Notes under the pieces: generated by a model
What the model saw: only the letters and a program-made list of their open reading frames with translations
Database searches by the model: none
Told to the model about the DNA's origin: nothing
Source of the DNA: Maniola hyperantus
Lineage: Eukaryota > Arthropoda > Insecta > Lepidoptera > Nymphalidae
NCBI RefSeq assembly: GCF_902806685.2
Contig: NC_048539.1
Span: 8,940,501-9,004,500 of the forward strand
Direction of reading: 5' to 3'
Length of the DNA stretch: 64,000 nt
Program-made: the position numbers and the translations under genes
Part shown: positions 1 through 10,491 of the stretch, in pieces
Position numbering within the stretch: the stretch's first letter is position 1
Layout: each line of letters starts with the position of its first letter

Positions 1-99
1 CTGAGCGCTATGATGCCACAGACTGTCACATAGAAACGCACGTTAAACTTATAACAGAGGGGCCATTAGCATTGGGGGTTAAAAGCTAGTTTAAGACCG

Positions 100-259
100 C
101 AATTACACCTGTAAGTTTTACTCACGTAAGTTACATGATTAACTAACAACAAATTTACTAATGTAAACACTCTTTTAAGTGTCATTTACCTTAGTATTTA
201 ATTTGTTGTCAATTGATAACCTAAGCTACTTACGTGAGTAGAACTGACAGGTGTAATTG
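100..259. mobile_element. Short MITE in an msn intron
   Basis: The two ends are imperfect inverted copies of about 33 bases (CAATTACACCTGT at 100-112 and its complement ending at 259), and inner blocks (AACAACAAATTTA against TAATTTGTTGTC) continue the pairing. No coding capacity. It lies in the intron after exon 5, about 60 bases from the exon 5 donor. Superfamily unknown. Confidence 0.6.
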
Positions 260-320
260 TACCCTAAAAATGTATGTCACTTAATCTGTTTCTTGCATCA
301 ATAAATCCATAAGCATTTAC

Positions 321-552
321 CTTGGAATGAGAAAAAGGGCTCTCATAGGATGCAGATCACATAGAGGTGGTTGACTCTCTGCCATCTCGAGGGCAGTGAT
401 ACCAAGGGACCAGAGGTCAGAGCGATTGTCGTACGTGGCTTCAGGGTTCTCATCGCACGCGATGACCTCTGGTGCCATCCAGTATGGGGTACCAATGAAT
501 GTATTCCTTCTGCCAATTGTTCGGTCCAGTTGTGCCGACACTCCAAAGTCAA
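321..552 (-). CDS. msn: msn coding exon 5
   Basis: 232 bases; acceptor TACAG, donor GTAAAT. It encodes DFGVSAQLDRTIGRRNTF, the activation segment, the GTPYWMAPE box and the subdomain IX stretch SDLWSLGITALEMAE, ending in LFLIPR with two bases left for the next exon outside the window. Confidence 0.95.
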
Positions 553-3500
553 CTGTACAAAAATTGAAATATTCAATTTCAACATTTTTATTAATTTTTT
601 CCTATGATAATATTTGCACTTTTTTTAAATTTAGTTTAGTTATATTATAGACTTTTCTTGAATTTAATTTTGTTTGTGTATATGGCATAGATTTATTATC
701 AGCATATGCCATACAGTTGTAACAAGTGACTACAATTTACTTCACCAATGATGCATGAAACGGAAGAGACATGCTAGAGAATGGACAGTGGAAATGGACT
801 AGGAATTTTGAGGGTCCAGATAAAATTTATAAGTGGCAGCTTTATACAAAGCATATATTTTTTAGATATGTACATATATTAATAATATTTTATAGGGTTA
901 AATCTAGCCTAGAGCAAGACAATTATTGTAATATACTGCCCTATAGTCAATAATAATAATATGAGAATCACACAGTACAAAGATCCATAGAGAAGAAAGA
1001 ATATGAAAATCAATTCTTACAAGTGTAGTGAAATAATGGTGATTTTACTTTAAGTTAAAAATATATCTATGAAGGTTCAAACATGCACTAGTCTAAGAAG
1101 CAGAAACTACTTAAATAGTAGATGAGTAAGTTTTGTATTTTGTGTTCTAAACATTTTTATCAAGTACTAGTTTATGAAAGAGAAACCTTTTAATTTCATC
1201 CATGGTGTATACCGAGCTAAATATTTTGCTCAAGTAGTTTCTTGTTCATTTGTATGAAGTTTCCCACAATAATTAAGCATTATGCATACAATTAGGTATT
1301 GATTAAGATTTCCTATCGAGCAAACAGGTGACGCAAGTAATAATTATGAATTAGGGGCATATTATTATGGACTACAAACTAATAAAGTGGAAAATATAGG
1401 ATTTTTATAGTAAAATATTACTAAATTAGAACTAGGATGTTCTATAATAATAAATGTAAATCCCAAGAGGTAAACTAATGAAGGAGCAACTACAGCACCT
1501 TAAATTTTCTAATTTTTATAACATATTAAATGACGCTTGACTTCATCTTTGTGAATATAGGTTTTTAAAAAATACAGAGGGAACTCTTTGATATTAATAA
1601 TAAAAATAACCAAATTAATTTATAATATTTAATTCAATAAGAATTTTCTTCAACTGGCCAAGTTTCATTCCATCAATGTACAGGTTTTAAGATAAACCAT
1701 CTAAATTCAACTAATGTCTACATTACAGTGAGTTTTTTTGTTATGAACAATGTTATAACAAGTTCACACTGCATAAAATCCATAAAAAATATGTTCTTAT
1801 GAAGACATTTAACAGCACAAATATATATAATTTGTACTTACCAAGTTTGACTTCAGCATTATCAGTAAGGAGTACATTTTGCCCTTTGATATCCCGATGT
1901 ATAACTTTATTGGAGTGTAAATAACTGAGACCTCTTAGGATTTCTCTACAAATATATGAAATCCATTCCTCTTTTAATGACTGGCCCTTGGTAGATTTTA
2001 CCAAATCCGTCACAGACCCTGAAATATTAGATCTATAATTCTAAATACTATCTGTCCCGACTTTACTCACGTGTGTAGTCGACGTTAGCCCGACTAGTTT
2101 CGAACCCATACGGGGTCCTTTTTCAAGGGAGTCCGTCCGCGCACGCGCCGCAGTACCCCGTATGGGTTCGAAACTAGTCGGGCTAACGTCGACTACACAC
2201 GTGAGTAAAGTCGGGACAGATAGTATTTAGAATGGAAATCAATCACGGTAGTTTTAACGCTAAAATAGATCTATAATATTTTGTACAAAATTAATGTTGT
2301 TGAGGTGATCCATGCTACATCTTGCCTGGCCTGACCCAAGTCTCAAGTTTTTACGTAGCAATGATATTGTGGCTAATTTTGTTGTAAAGTCTCTTAATAA
2401 AACTAGATTGACACATCTAAATCTACTACTATATCCTTTTCCATAGGGAGTGTTATGAAAGAGAGAGGAATGTATTTAGACCAGTGATTTTAGATTAGTT
2501 TAGTCACAAATTGGCTCCAATAAATGTACCCACACCCCTTATTTCTCTGTGGCACTGTATCATCTATAAATCATGTAAGAAACTGGCCAAGTGCAAGTCA
2601 CACTCGCACGCTGAGGGTTCCGTACTACAACTGTATTTTATCGTCATTTTGCACAATAAACCAAAAACTATTAGGCCTAAAAATAAATAAAAATCTGTTT
2701 TAGAATGTACAAGTAAAGCCCTTTCATATGATACCTTACTTGGTATAGTAATCTTACTTTGAAAGTTGAAAATTGAAATTATTGTGCAAGTTCAAAAAAA
2801 ATTAAAATGTGTCCACCATTTTAATTTTCTTCTTGTGATGTAACCACAAATTAAGTTTTTAGATTTTTCCCCTCATGTCTGCTATAAGACCTACCTTCCT
2901 GCTAAATTTCAAGATTCTAGGTCAACGGAAAGTACCCTATAGGTTTCTTGACAGTCAGACAGACAATAAAGTGATCCTATAAGGGTTCAGTTTTTCCTTT
3001 AGAGGTACGGAACCCTAAAAAGACTTATAAAGTCCTGACTGATCTATCAACACACAGCCTAGGCAACCCACTTTTAGAGTTGGTTCCTTTTATGATGTAG
3101 CTATGCTCACTAAGAAAGTACTTTTAGAAATTTCATCTCGTAGGGAATAAATATGATGAAAGTTTGCATGAAAATTAAGTCATTTTTCAAATTATATCTA
3201 TGTTAATTGGTATTTGAGAGTTTGGGCAAAAATTAAGAAAAATTAAAAATTCCACTTGAACGAAGCCAGGATGGATCAGCTAGTACGAGAAAAAATTTCT
3301 GCTACTAAAATCTATCAGACCAGTAACAATGAGAAAAAAAATTATAAATAATCAATACACACCAGCACCACAATATTCCATGACCAACCAAAGTTGATCA
3401 TCTTTTCCAGGAGGACTTTTTTTAATGAAAGCACCATAGTAGGTAGCTATGTTACGATGAGTGGAATAGTTCTTTAGGACATTGATCTCTAGTTTTATCT

Positions 3501-4455
3501 CTTCCTCCTCATCCTGTGTGACGTCCATAACTTTGATGGCAGCAAGTTGCCCTGTTTTTGTGTGACGACCCTACAATAAATGTTAACTTATCAACCGGAC
3601 TATAATCATTTTGTTAGTTTCATTGAAATATTATACTAAGTATATGATTATTTATGAGCTAATATTCCAAGGTTTTAGTGTTACTTTTTCTACTTTTAGT
3701 GACTAAAAATAGAAAATAGGGTATATAGCTATGATCACAAAAATAATATAATATTATGTATACTACAAAAATGGAGATTATTATTTTATTCCTGTTTGTA
3801 ACTATATAATATTATATACAAACATGTATCAGGATTTGTATAGATGGAACACATAATTAGAGTTAATTATGAGTACATAATGTGGGTTAAAGATTAATAG
3901 GCCACAGCTTTATTGGAGGTTGGCAGATGGAAATTAATTCTGTTCATTGACACTAATAGCCCTTACAACACTTTACAATTTAAATTGTAAAGTTCACAGA
4001 GTAAATGCAACAATTTTTATCATTATGGGTAATTTTATAAATTACATTTAGGTATGTGTGAATCACATCAAAGGGTTAGACTTTAGATTAATTAGGTACA
4101 TAGAATTACCAAGTTATTGGGCTAGAATTATTTTCAATGTAAGTACATACCTTGTATACCTGTCCATAGGTGCCATTGCCCACAACTTCTATTAATTCAA
4201 AGATGCCAGCGGGGTCCTGAAATCACGCATACACAAGAAATGTATAGATAAAAGCTAATTATAATCCCTAACTTAACTATGATTCACGCCCTGTGAGATC
4301 ATTGCTCCCTGGGACTTTTCTAATACGGGGCCGTTGTCTCTACAGATATTTAGAGACATAATAAATAATGTTAAAGTTCGTAAGTTTACCTTTAGTGCAC
4401 TGAGGTCAATGTCGTCCAATGAAGTATTTACAGACGGTGCCAGTTGATGCGCCAT
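321..4455 (-). CDS. msn: misshapen / MAP4K4-type Ste20 kinase, N-terminal part (five exons, continues off the left edge)
   Basis: Spliced CDS joins 4455-4390, 4216-4151, 3570-3363, 2018-1842 and 552-321 on the minus strand: 249 codons plus two bases. All introns are GT-AG and phases agree. The product starts MAHQLAPSV and holds the kinase core: Gly-rich loop GNGTYGQV at residues 35-42, ATP lysine K57 in AAIK, alpha-C glutamate E72, HRD at 154-156, N161, DFG at 174-176, activation-loop T190, APE at 199-201 and D218. Known family role: germinal-centre kinase that feeds JNK signalling and acts on cell shape, adhesion and migration in the cytoplasm. The end of the kinase domain, the linker and the CNH domain must lie left of position 1. 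The start was chosen because it matches the conserved family N-terminus, has the good context CAAAATGG, and no in-frame ATG lies just upstream. Orthology to misshapen rests on near-complete identity of this region as recalled; the arthropod gene is single copy. Confidence 0.96.
553..1841 (-). other. msn intron between exons 4 and 5
   Basis: 1.29 kb of AT-rich intron. No repeat family, RNA gene or conserved-looking block was recognised. Confidence 0.85.
1842..2018 (-). CDS. msn: msn coding exon 4
   Basis: 177 bases; starts with two bases completing glycine 114 and ends one base into valine 173. It encodes SVTDLVKSTKGQSLKEEW through the catalytic loop HRDIKGQN. The acceptor is TTTCAG; a large palindromic insertion begins only about 20 bases upstream in the intron. 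Confidence 0.95.
2038..2233. mobile_element. Foldback MITE with perfect 78-bp arms in an msn intron
   Basis: Arms 2038-2115 and 2156-2233 are exact reverse complements over 78 bases, separated by a 40-base GC-rich loop. They contain TCGACGTTAGCCCGACTAG and CACGTGTGTAGTCGAC. The element has no open frame. It is inserted in the msn intron directly upstream (in transcription) of exon 4. Perfect arms suggest a recent insertion or ongoing conversion. Class inferred as a non-autonomous DNA element. Confidence 0.8.
2584..3021 (+). repeat. Interspersed repeat, GGCCAAGTGCGAGT / AGGGTTCCGTA family
   Basis: Begins GGCCAAGTGCAAGTCACACT, carries GAGGGTTCCGTACTAC, a TGATGTAACCACAAATT block, CAGTCAGACAGACA and ends ACGGAACCCTAAAAA. 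The same layout recurs at least eight times in this window. It is a typical lepidopteran short interspersed element without coding capacity, here inside an msn intron. Confidence 0.8.
3363..3570 (-). CDS. msn: msn coding exon 3
   Basis: 208 bases, starts in phase 0 and ends one base into a glycine codon. It carries the AAIK lysine, the acidic DEEEEIKLEI alpha-C helix and the hinge VMEYCGAG. The donor is GTGTGT; using the nearby GTGTAT two bases on would break the frame with exon 4. Confidence 0.95.
4151..4216 (-). CDS. msn: msn coding exon 2
   Basis: Twenty-two codons, phase 0 at both ends, acceptor CAG and donor GTATGT. It encodes DPAGIFELIEVV and the glycine-rich nucleotide loop GNGTYGQVYK. 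The following intron (3571-4150) is AT-rich with no recognisable feature. Confidence 0.95.
4390..4455 (-). CDS. msn: msn coding exon 1
   Basis: Twenty-two codons from the initiator ATG (4455-4453) to AAG, followed by the donor GTAAAC. It encodes the short N-terminal leader ending DLSALK that precedes the kinase fold. The intron that follows is only 173 bases. Confidence 0.95.
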
Positions 4456-5326
4456 TTTGAGTATATTGTCACACACGAAGACAAAGCACGAGCACCTCAC
4501 ATCAATATAAAACTAAATAAATGCCTTTATATTACAACATTGGCTTATGTTTTGATTAGATTTTATTCTTACACGTATGAATTATAAGATTGATTTATAA
4601 AATACATTGTTTACAATTAAAATTACAGTAAATTACAGATACACAATTTATAAGCCGCACACACCACCCGGCAGGGATGCCAGTTCATGAATACAAATTC
4701 TATCATTTGAAGTCATATTTTCTACCAAGTCGCTACTAAATTCCTACCACACGTTTTCTATTATGCTCGTAGTGCCTCTTTCTTCACCGCTATTGCAGCT
4801 ACCCCAGCTACCTATGTAATTTTTTACCATCTTCAGGCTATAAAAATATGAACGTAGTCTCCACAGACTACAGTGTATATAGGAGACTCTTAATGAAAGC
4901 GTACTACAAAGAGTGAGAGCATATATACACTGTAGTCTGTGGATGAGTGTTCGACTGACAAGTGATTATTTTGCGTTTTTACTTTTTAGAAACCTGCAAC
5001 ACTATGAAAAAGAGATGAAAAATGGAATTTGGAGGGCATAGAGATAGTATACATAGAGGTAACTATAACGTGTTGCCGCTCTTGTACATCTATGTGTCAA
5101 AGAGGTATTGTTATCTCCGTCTTTTTCAGGGAACCTCCATTCGTGTAAAAGCGATAGCTCATATAAGTCTGGCAACGTCGCTCTATCGGTGAAAATAGTG
5201 ACCAGTATTTAGTTGACAGGTGCCCCCTTAAGCAGACAAAACATTGGGGTTTGATGCAACATTTTTACCAAATATTTAAAAATCAGATAAATTAGGGTCA
5301 AAATTACATTAAAAAGTGGAAACAAA
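4456..5326. other. msn 5' flank
   Basis: The 5' UTR of msn must start here or be spliced from further right, but no clear TATA box, initiator or upstream acceptor decides this. One short foldback (4860-4943) is the only structured part. Confidence 0.5.
4860..4943. repeat. Short inverted repeat
   Basis: 22-base perfect arms at 4860-4881 and 4922-4943 (TCCACAGACTACAGTGTATA and complement) with a 40-base spacer. It lies about 400 bases upstream of the msn start codon. Probably a MITE remnant. Confidence 0.7.
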
Positions 5327-5853
5327 ATGTGTGAAGCTGTATTTTGTGCATCCAGATCTACGAAAGGAGGCGTAAAAGTTCCAGAATTGTATTTTCACGG
5401 GTTAGTCTTTAATAATTATTTCATCGCTACCAACCGCAATTTTTACTCCGAAAATCGCTGAAAATTAAAGATTTGCATATTAGTTATAAGTTTAATCATC
5501 TCGTGACAAAGTAACAAAATCACGTTTCGTAGCGTAATTTAATATTTATTTAATGCATTCTTTTAGGCCTCATTTGTAGTGATGTGTGTACACTGTACAT
5601 ACTTTATCGATAAAATCAAATTTATCGTTTTAATAATATTTGCATACTTTTGTAGATTTCCAAAATTTCCTGAAATTAGAAATGCCACACATTTCTAAAT
5701 AATCAGGGCCATAAAACGAAAAACTGGGAGCCAATATTCTCGCCTATGTTCAAAACATTTCGAAAATCCTGTGAACTATATTTTTGGTTTAAAATAAAGA
5801 AATTAGAATTAGATGCAGTACCAGTACATTTGAAGGATATCCTAAATAGTTAG
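5327..5853 (+). pseudogene. Degenerate THAP zinc-finger remnant
   Basis: A start codon at 5327 opens MCEAVFCASRSTKGG, a C-x4-C as at the start of THAP domains. It runs to a donor GTTAGT at 5401 in phase 2. A matching acceptor (TTGTAG, 5650-5655) joins to FPKFPEIRN, the conserved FP motif. An in-frame TAA (5696-5698) follows, then a run ending RLCSKHF (C-x2-H) and, after one-base shifts, KKLELDAVPVHL, matching the AVPT box at the domain's end. The spacing from the CxxxxC pair to CSKH (about 48 residues) fits the family. THAP domains bind DNA in host regulators and in P-element-type transposases; which parent this came from cannot be told. The stop and shifts argue against a working protein. 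Confidence 0.6.
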
Positions 5854-6862
5854 TTACTATCAACCAGTATGTACTAAGCACTTTCAAATTGTATGTAGGT
5901 AGCCGGTAGGTGTCTACTACTAGATAAGTAGCACATTGCAATTTTCTTGATTTGACCATAGTTAAACAAAAAGAGACCAACTAGGCAGTTTTGAGGAAGT
6001 AAATTATTTCTTATGTTTTACAGTTTTTTTTTAAATTTTTGTTAAAAATGCAAAAATCCCTATGACGATCATAAGGATTTTTGCATGTTTAAAAGCATGA
6101 CAAATAAAATTTTATTTCAGGTTATAAAGAAACTAAAACCACGTCAAGAGCTGGCTAATAGTGAAACCAAAACGAGTCGAACTTTATCTACCTTAGAAGC
6201 CTTGGGTCTGCTGATTGTGAATAGATACTAGGCTACCCAGGCTGGCTGCCAGGTAGGTACCGTAAAACGGGGTGAATAGGAACCGGGGTGTGAATAGGGA
6301 CAAAACTGGGAATGAGATTTGAACGTAAAAATAATACCCAAAACAGCTTAGAATTTTGGTAGCATTGTTTTTCCCTATAGTAGAATATTTGATCTTTTAT
6401 TTGGCATCACTGAACCAGAGACAAATTGACATTAAAATAACGAAAGCGTCATTGCAAAAACGTTGTTCAAAACACGCTAAGCCGTAGGTCTCAAAACTTT
6501 GTTTACTTTGACGCAGTACGAGAATAAAACAGTAGAAAAACTATTAGAAATCATTAAACATTTATCTAAGAGGCGTCACAAAAGCAGATTTGTCTAAATG
6601 TTACATATTTTTCTGTAAAAAAGAAAAAATTGGAAACCAAGTGGTTTTGGCTTTGCCATGGGGATTATAGGTACGGGAAAGGGGTGGATAGGAACGCTAT
6701 ACTTACTGAATTGGAACGAATCAAGGTTAAATAGGAACAGTAAGGTTTATATAGGGACAGGGCTGTCACTTTAAATATTTAATTAAATTGTTCAAAAAAA
6801 AATCTTCCTTCTTGTGTAGTCGACTAGTAAAATTTAGTTAAATGGCATTTTACTGTTTAATA

Positions 6863-7045
6863 TTGATAAATAAATAAATAAATAAAAATATTTTTTATTC
6901 AATTAAACTTTTACAAGTATAGGTAACTACACTACCTACTTGTAACAGTTTAATTAAATAAAAAATATTTTTATTTATTTATTTTTGAATCGTCAAACCA
7001 CTGATTCGGAATGCCAGCAACCAGCAAGAAACTCGGCGGTTGCTT
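6863..7045 (-). mobile_element. LINE 3' tail, palindromic, inside the DNA transposon
   Basis: On the minus strand it shows AGCAACCGCCGAGTTTCTTG, GGCATTCCGAATCAGTGG, GATTCAAAAATAAATAAAT and TTGAATAAAAAATATTT, the usual end of a lepidopteran LINE. The end is duplicated head-to-head: 6866-6919 pairs with 6938-6986, forming a long AT-rich hairpin. Confidence 0.5.
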
Positions 7046-7099
7046 TTTTTTAAAGATTTGATACCTACTATGCCATGTATAATAACATTTGGTATGAAG

Positions 7100-7213
7100 A
7101 TAACTATTAAGACATAGGCATCCGCTAAGAAAGGATTTTTGAAAACTCAACCCCTAAGGGGTTGAAATAGGGGTTTGAAATTTGTGTCGGACGAAGTCGC
7201 GAGCATAAGCTAG
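7100..7213 (+). mobile_element. Helitron-like 3' fragment
   Basis: Carries GGCATCCGCTAAGAAAGGAT, the CCCCTAAGGGG block and ends GACGAAGTCGCGAGCATAAG then CTAG (7210-7213). 5' truncated. Confidence 0.65.
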
Positions 7214-7589
7214 TTTTGTAATATTAGAGGATAGAGCTAACTTGTGTTTGACAACCCTAACCTTTTTTCCCTATTCACCCCTTTGGCATTCCGTTACACC
7301 CCGGATCAAGTATAAATAGGGACAGCATATATTTTGATTAAAATATACCAGTAATTTATCATTATTTTATATTTTTTGGATGTTTCCTTAGAATTCTTAC
7401 AACCGGAGATGCTTACAAACAGTTAAAGCATCATAATTTGTACCAAAACATCCGTAAATTTCAATGCGAAGTTAGATTTCGTACCTATTCACCCCGTTTT
7501 ACGGTATAAACTTTGTTATAACTAATCACTAATCCAACTCCTCAATGTCATGTTGCAAGAGTAGGTAAGTAGGTAAAGACTGTTATTGA

Positions 7590-7660
7590 GGAAAATATTT
7601 TATTCAATTATAAACTTTTAGAAGTTCTTACTTTTGAATCGTCAAATGCATCTATATTTG
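7590..7660 (-). mobile_element. LINE 3' tail fragment
   Basis: Minus-strand GACGATTCAAAAGTAAGAAC followed by AAAAGTTTATAATTGAATAA, the end seen also at 6863-7045 and 52400-52530. Confidence 0.45.
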
Positions 7661-7744
7661 GTCAGTAATAAGGAAAATAGAACTTACCAGGGCCACTGTA
7701 GTTCATCGTGAGTCTTATAGCTTTTTAATTTTATTACTTGTTTT

Positions 7745-7845
7745 TTTTAACAGATTGTAAAGAGAGTCGCAGGGAGTCGGATGGTGTTGGCGCAAGACCG
7801 TGGCGTGTGGAAATCCTATCCTAGAGAGTATCGAGCCGCTATAAT
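7745..7845 (+). mobile_element. RTE-like LINE 3' fragment
   Basis: Contains GAGTCGCAGGGAGTCGGATG and GGCGCAAGACCGTGGCGTGT, closely matching the better preserved fragment at 54837-54946. Confidence 0.5.
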
Positions 7846-8045
7846 ATGCCAGCTGATCAAGCTGATCAGCTCAACTTAGATCTGATTTGTTTCACGTATA
7901 AAGACGATCCTAAAACAAGCAACATTTCTTATCTACCTACATTTGAAGCGGTGGGAAGTAGAACCAACAAACTGTTTGCCTATCTTCTTTTTACTCAATA
8001 AATTGATTTGAATTAATTAAAAAGAGTTTCCTTTTATACTAAGTA

Positions 8046-8203
8046 CTAGCTGATGCCCGCGACTTCGTCCGCGAGGATTAGTACCTTTCCTTTGTTACTT
8101 CTCCGTCCTTTCAAATATATCTATGCCAAAATTCAAGTCGATTGGTTGTTTAGTTAGGGCGTGAAGGAAGGACAAACACACTTTCGCATTTATAAATAAA
8201 AAA
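8046..8203 (-). mobile_element. Helitron-like short element
   Basis: Reading on the plus strand it starts CTAGCTGATGCCCGCGACTT and ends near CACACTTTCGCATTTATAAA. The GC stem GCGACTTCGTCCGC next to CTAG is the Helitron-type 3' end, so the element lies on the minus strand. Confidence 0.65.
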
Positions 8204-8446
8204 TATTCGAAGAGATTTACTGTTTTTTAATGAAAGTTTTCCGTCATCTGAACATAGAGAATTAATTTAGCTGTAATATCGATATCCTTAAAAAATTCGT
8301 CGTCCCAACCGTAGATGGGTGCACACAGTGACAAGATGACGCACGCACACATAAATGAATTGACACGCATTTGGAGCTCAGTATCTATCCAGGTAATCAT
8401 TCATCTAAGTTGGAGGGAGCTTCCAAGTTGCTTTCAAATGCCAAAT

Positions 8447-8754
8447 GACGAGGCTATCTTGGCGCGTAGCGAAAATCGGAACTAACCATTAACGTTGTCC
8501 TCAAGTATCCCTACCGTATATAAAAATTTACTCTTTGAGTGCCCCCTTTGTTCTTGTTTGAATGTTCTAAGCCTTTGTTCTCCTACAGCGCCCCCCTGCC
8601 TGCACTAGTACAGTGCGACACCTAATGCTCTAAGGCATCTAAGGTGCGACAAGGCTCTCTTGGCACTTGAATGACATTGACAGAGGGTGCTGTTGCACAC
8701 TTGACGGCAACGTTAGTTTCGATATTTACCACGCGCCAAGATAGCCTTGTCTCA
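8447..8754. repeat. Imperfect inverted repeat, probable MITE
   Basis: The core AGGCTATCTTGGCGCGT at 8451-8467 is repeated inverted at 8731-8747, with similarity running about 55 bases outward on one side (CGGAACTAACCATTAACGTT against CGAAACTAACGTTGCCGTCA in complement). No convincing coding sequence lies inside. Confidence 0.6.
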
Positions 8755-9563
8755 CAGTATCTTAGAGAGATCTTAGAGTATTTCACTGTGTGCACTATAG
8801 TGCTTGGAGTATTTAAACTAATAGAGAGAAAATACCTACGGTTTTACCGTGTATTTTTTGGCACAGAAAATGGCGGCGCTTGTTCGTAGTATCCACAGAT
8901 ATGTCCAGATTTGCAACTAGCGTGGCCCCCTCAGTCCCTCTCGCTCAAGCAGATTTTCTTACTTGTGAAATGTCATTCCTTCTACACTTCACGTTGTTTG
9001 ACAAATACTCACGTACAAATACATTTTGACAAACAAAAAAATGGCCACGGTGATAAGGACAAAACATAATCATTTTGTCACGTTCTAACAAGAGCTTAAA
9101 TGCATTTAGCTATCTCGCTCTAACAGTAAGTGTCACAATAGGGCTACTTCTAACAGTCCTTATTCTGAGATAGTATCAGCTAATTAGCTGTCATAACAAA
9201 AGATTAACTAGATAATACTTATTTACAAGAAAAACAAGTAACTACTTAGGCTGGCACAGCAAATGGCGGATTGTGCCGAAACCCTGTTTTTATAGTTATG
9301 TCGAAATGTAGTGTTGTCTCTTACACACTTATGAAAATTTCGATAAGCTTGAGCTACTTTCCGATCCGCTATTTTCTATAGGACATTATGGCAACTCTTT
9401 ACATCTGTATGCTATAGTGAGATACCTCAGACTAAGAATCAAGGAGACTTGGCATCAAATAATAATACATTGTTAGAGCAAGCTAGGTGTTTAGAAATGC
9501 TCTAAAGAGTGATAAAGACAAAATTTTTTGTCTTTGTCATAGTTAGTTTTTTTTGTACTTTTT

Positions 9564-9598
9564 TTTGTTGGGCGCAGTTGTCATCTGCGCCCAACAAA
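9564..9598. repeat. GC-rich hairpin
   Basis: Arms TTTGTTGGGCGCAG (9564-9577) and CTGCGCCCAACAAA (9585-9598) pair perfectly around a seven-base loop. A T-run precedes it on the plus strand. It could be a transposon end or a local inverted duplication. Confidence 0.7.
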
Positions 9599-9688
9599 CC
9601 TCTGTTATAGTAATTTAATGCGAATATTACGAGATTTTATTCAGTTTTCTGTTTTAAATTTACTATTGAAGGGGTGTAGAAGCCATTT

Positions 9689-9742
9689 ATGGTGCATTGC
9701 TGTGTGATCGGCTGTAGCAGTTATAGCAAACGCAAATTATGA
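9689..9742 (+). pseudogene. Second THAP-like N-terminal remnant
   Basis: Opens MVHCCVIGCSSYSKRKL then TGA. MV-x2-C-x3-GC is the usual start of THAP domains, and a further reading after the stop gives NIIFHTEV. Too short to be certain. It lies on the same strand as the remnant at 5327-5853. Confidence 0.4.
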
Positions 9743-10167
9743 AACATAATCTTTCATACGGAAGTATTACTTCATTTGTTGTTTTGTCCCTTTCGGGTAT
9801 AACTACGCGTCTGACAAGTCCACCTTGACCCTTTGTCTAAGTGAGATGATCTATCTCAGAATAAATACTTATGTGTGATCTATAGTCCGTACAAAACGTA
9901 GACTGAGTAAAAAATCTAGACAAAGTAACGTTTGCTTTCTCATTCACACTAGAAAGAGAGCACAGATAAAGTTACTAATGTGATAAACAGAGACGCAGCT
10001 AACCTATTTTTTGTCCCATATCGTGTAACCGATTTTTTCAAGGACTACAACTTTAGTTGCAAAACAAACTTTGAGAATTCGTGGCGTCATTGTATTTCTC
10101 ATTAGTTAGTTATTTACTTGTTTTCACATAAAAACGTTTAATACAAATGATCGGTTGATACAAATAT

Positions 10168-10191
10168 GGACTACTACTACTACTACTACTA
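10168..10191. repeat. (CTA)n microsatellite
   Basis: About seven tandem copies of CTA in GACTACTACTACTACTACTA. Confidence 0.9.
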
Positions 10192-10491
10192 AACAATGGT
10201 AGTTGTCGTGTTATTCATCGTTACGTCGTGCTATCACTATCACAGACGCGGTTACACAATACCTTAGTCTAGCCTTTTTACTCAGTCTACGGTACGGAAG
10301 CTTTTATTTTTATAGTCTGAGCTTTAAATAAAGTTTATATTGGTAGAACTGGGTCACGAAACCAGCTAACAGATTATATACGCATTAGTACAGCTCAGCC
10401 ATAGCTCAGCCCTCAGCCACCGACCAGAAAAAAAAACTCTTTGGCTCAGCTATAGTCTTTGAAATAGATAATGATGGAATTTATAAAATAA

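Larger units (their letters stand above)
6258..7506. mobile_element. Non-autonomous DNA transposon with CCGTAAAACGGGGTGAATAG termini
   Basis: Inverted ends match over at least 21 bases: CCGTAAAACGGGGTGAATAG from 6260 and its complement ending at 7504. Each end is bordered by TA (6258-6259 and 7505-7506), as for Tc1/mariner-like elements. A 'GGTGAATAGGRAC'-like motif recurs several times near both ends. No transposase frame. It holds a LINE tail (6863-7045) and a Helitron-like end (7100-7213). Confidence 0.7.
8900..10160. other. Intergenic tract with small structured pieces
   Basis: No gene model can be supported. It holds a strong 14-bp hairpin (9564-9598) and a THAP-like remnant (9689-9742); the rest is unassigned. 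Confidence 0.5.

Noticed and set aside
4456..4500. N-terminal extension of msn (frame open to 4500)
   Set aside because: The codon at 4500-4498 is GTG, not ATG, and the conserved family N-terminus begins at 4455.
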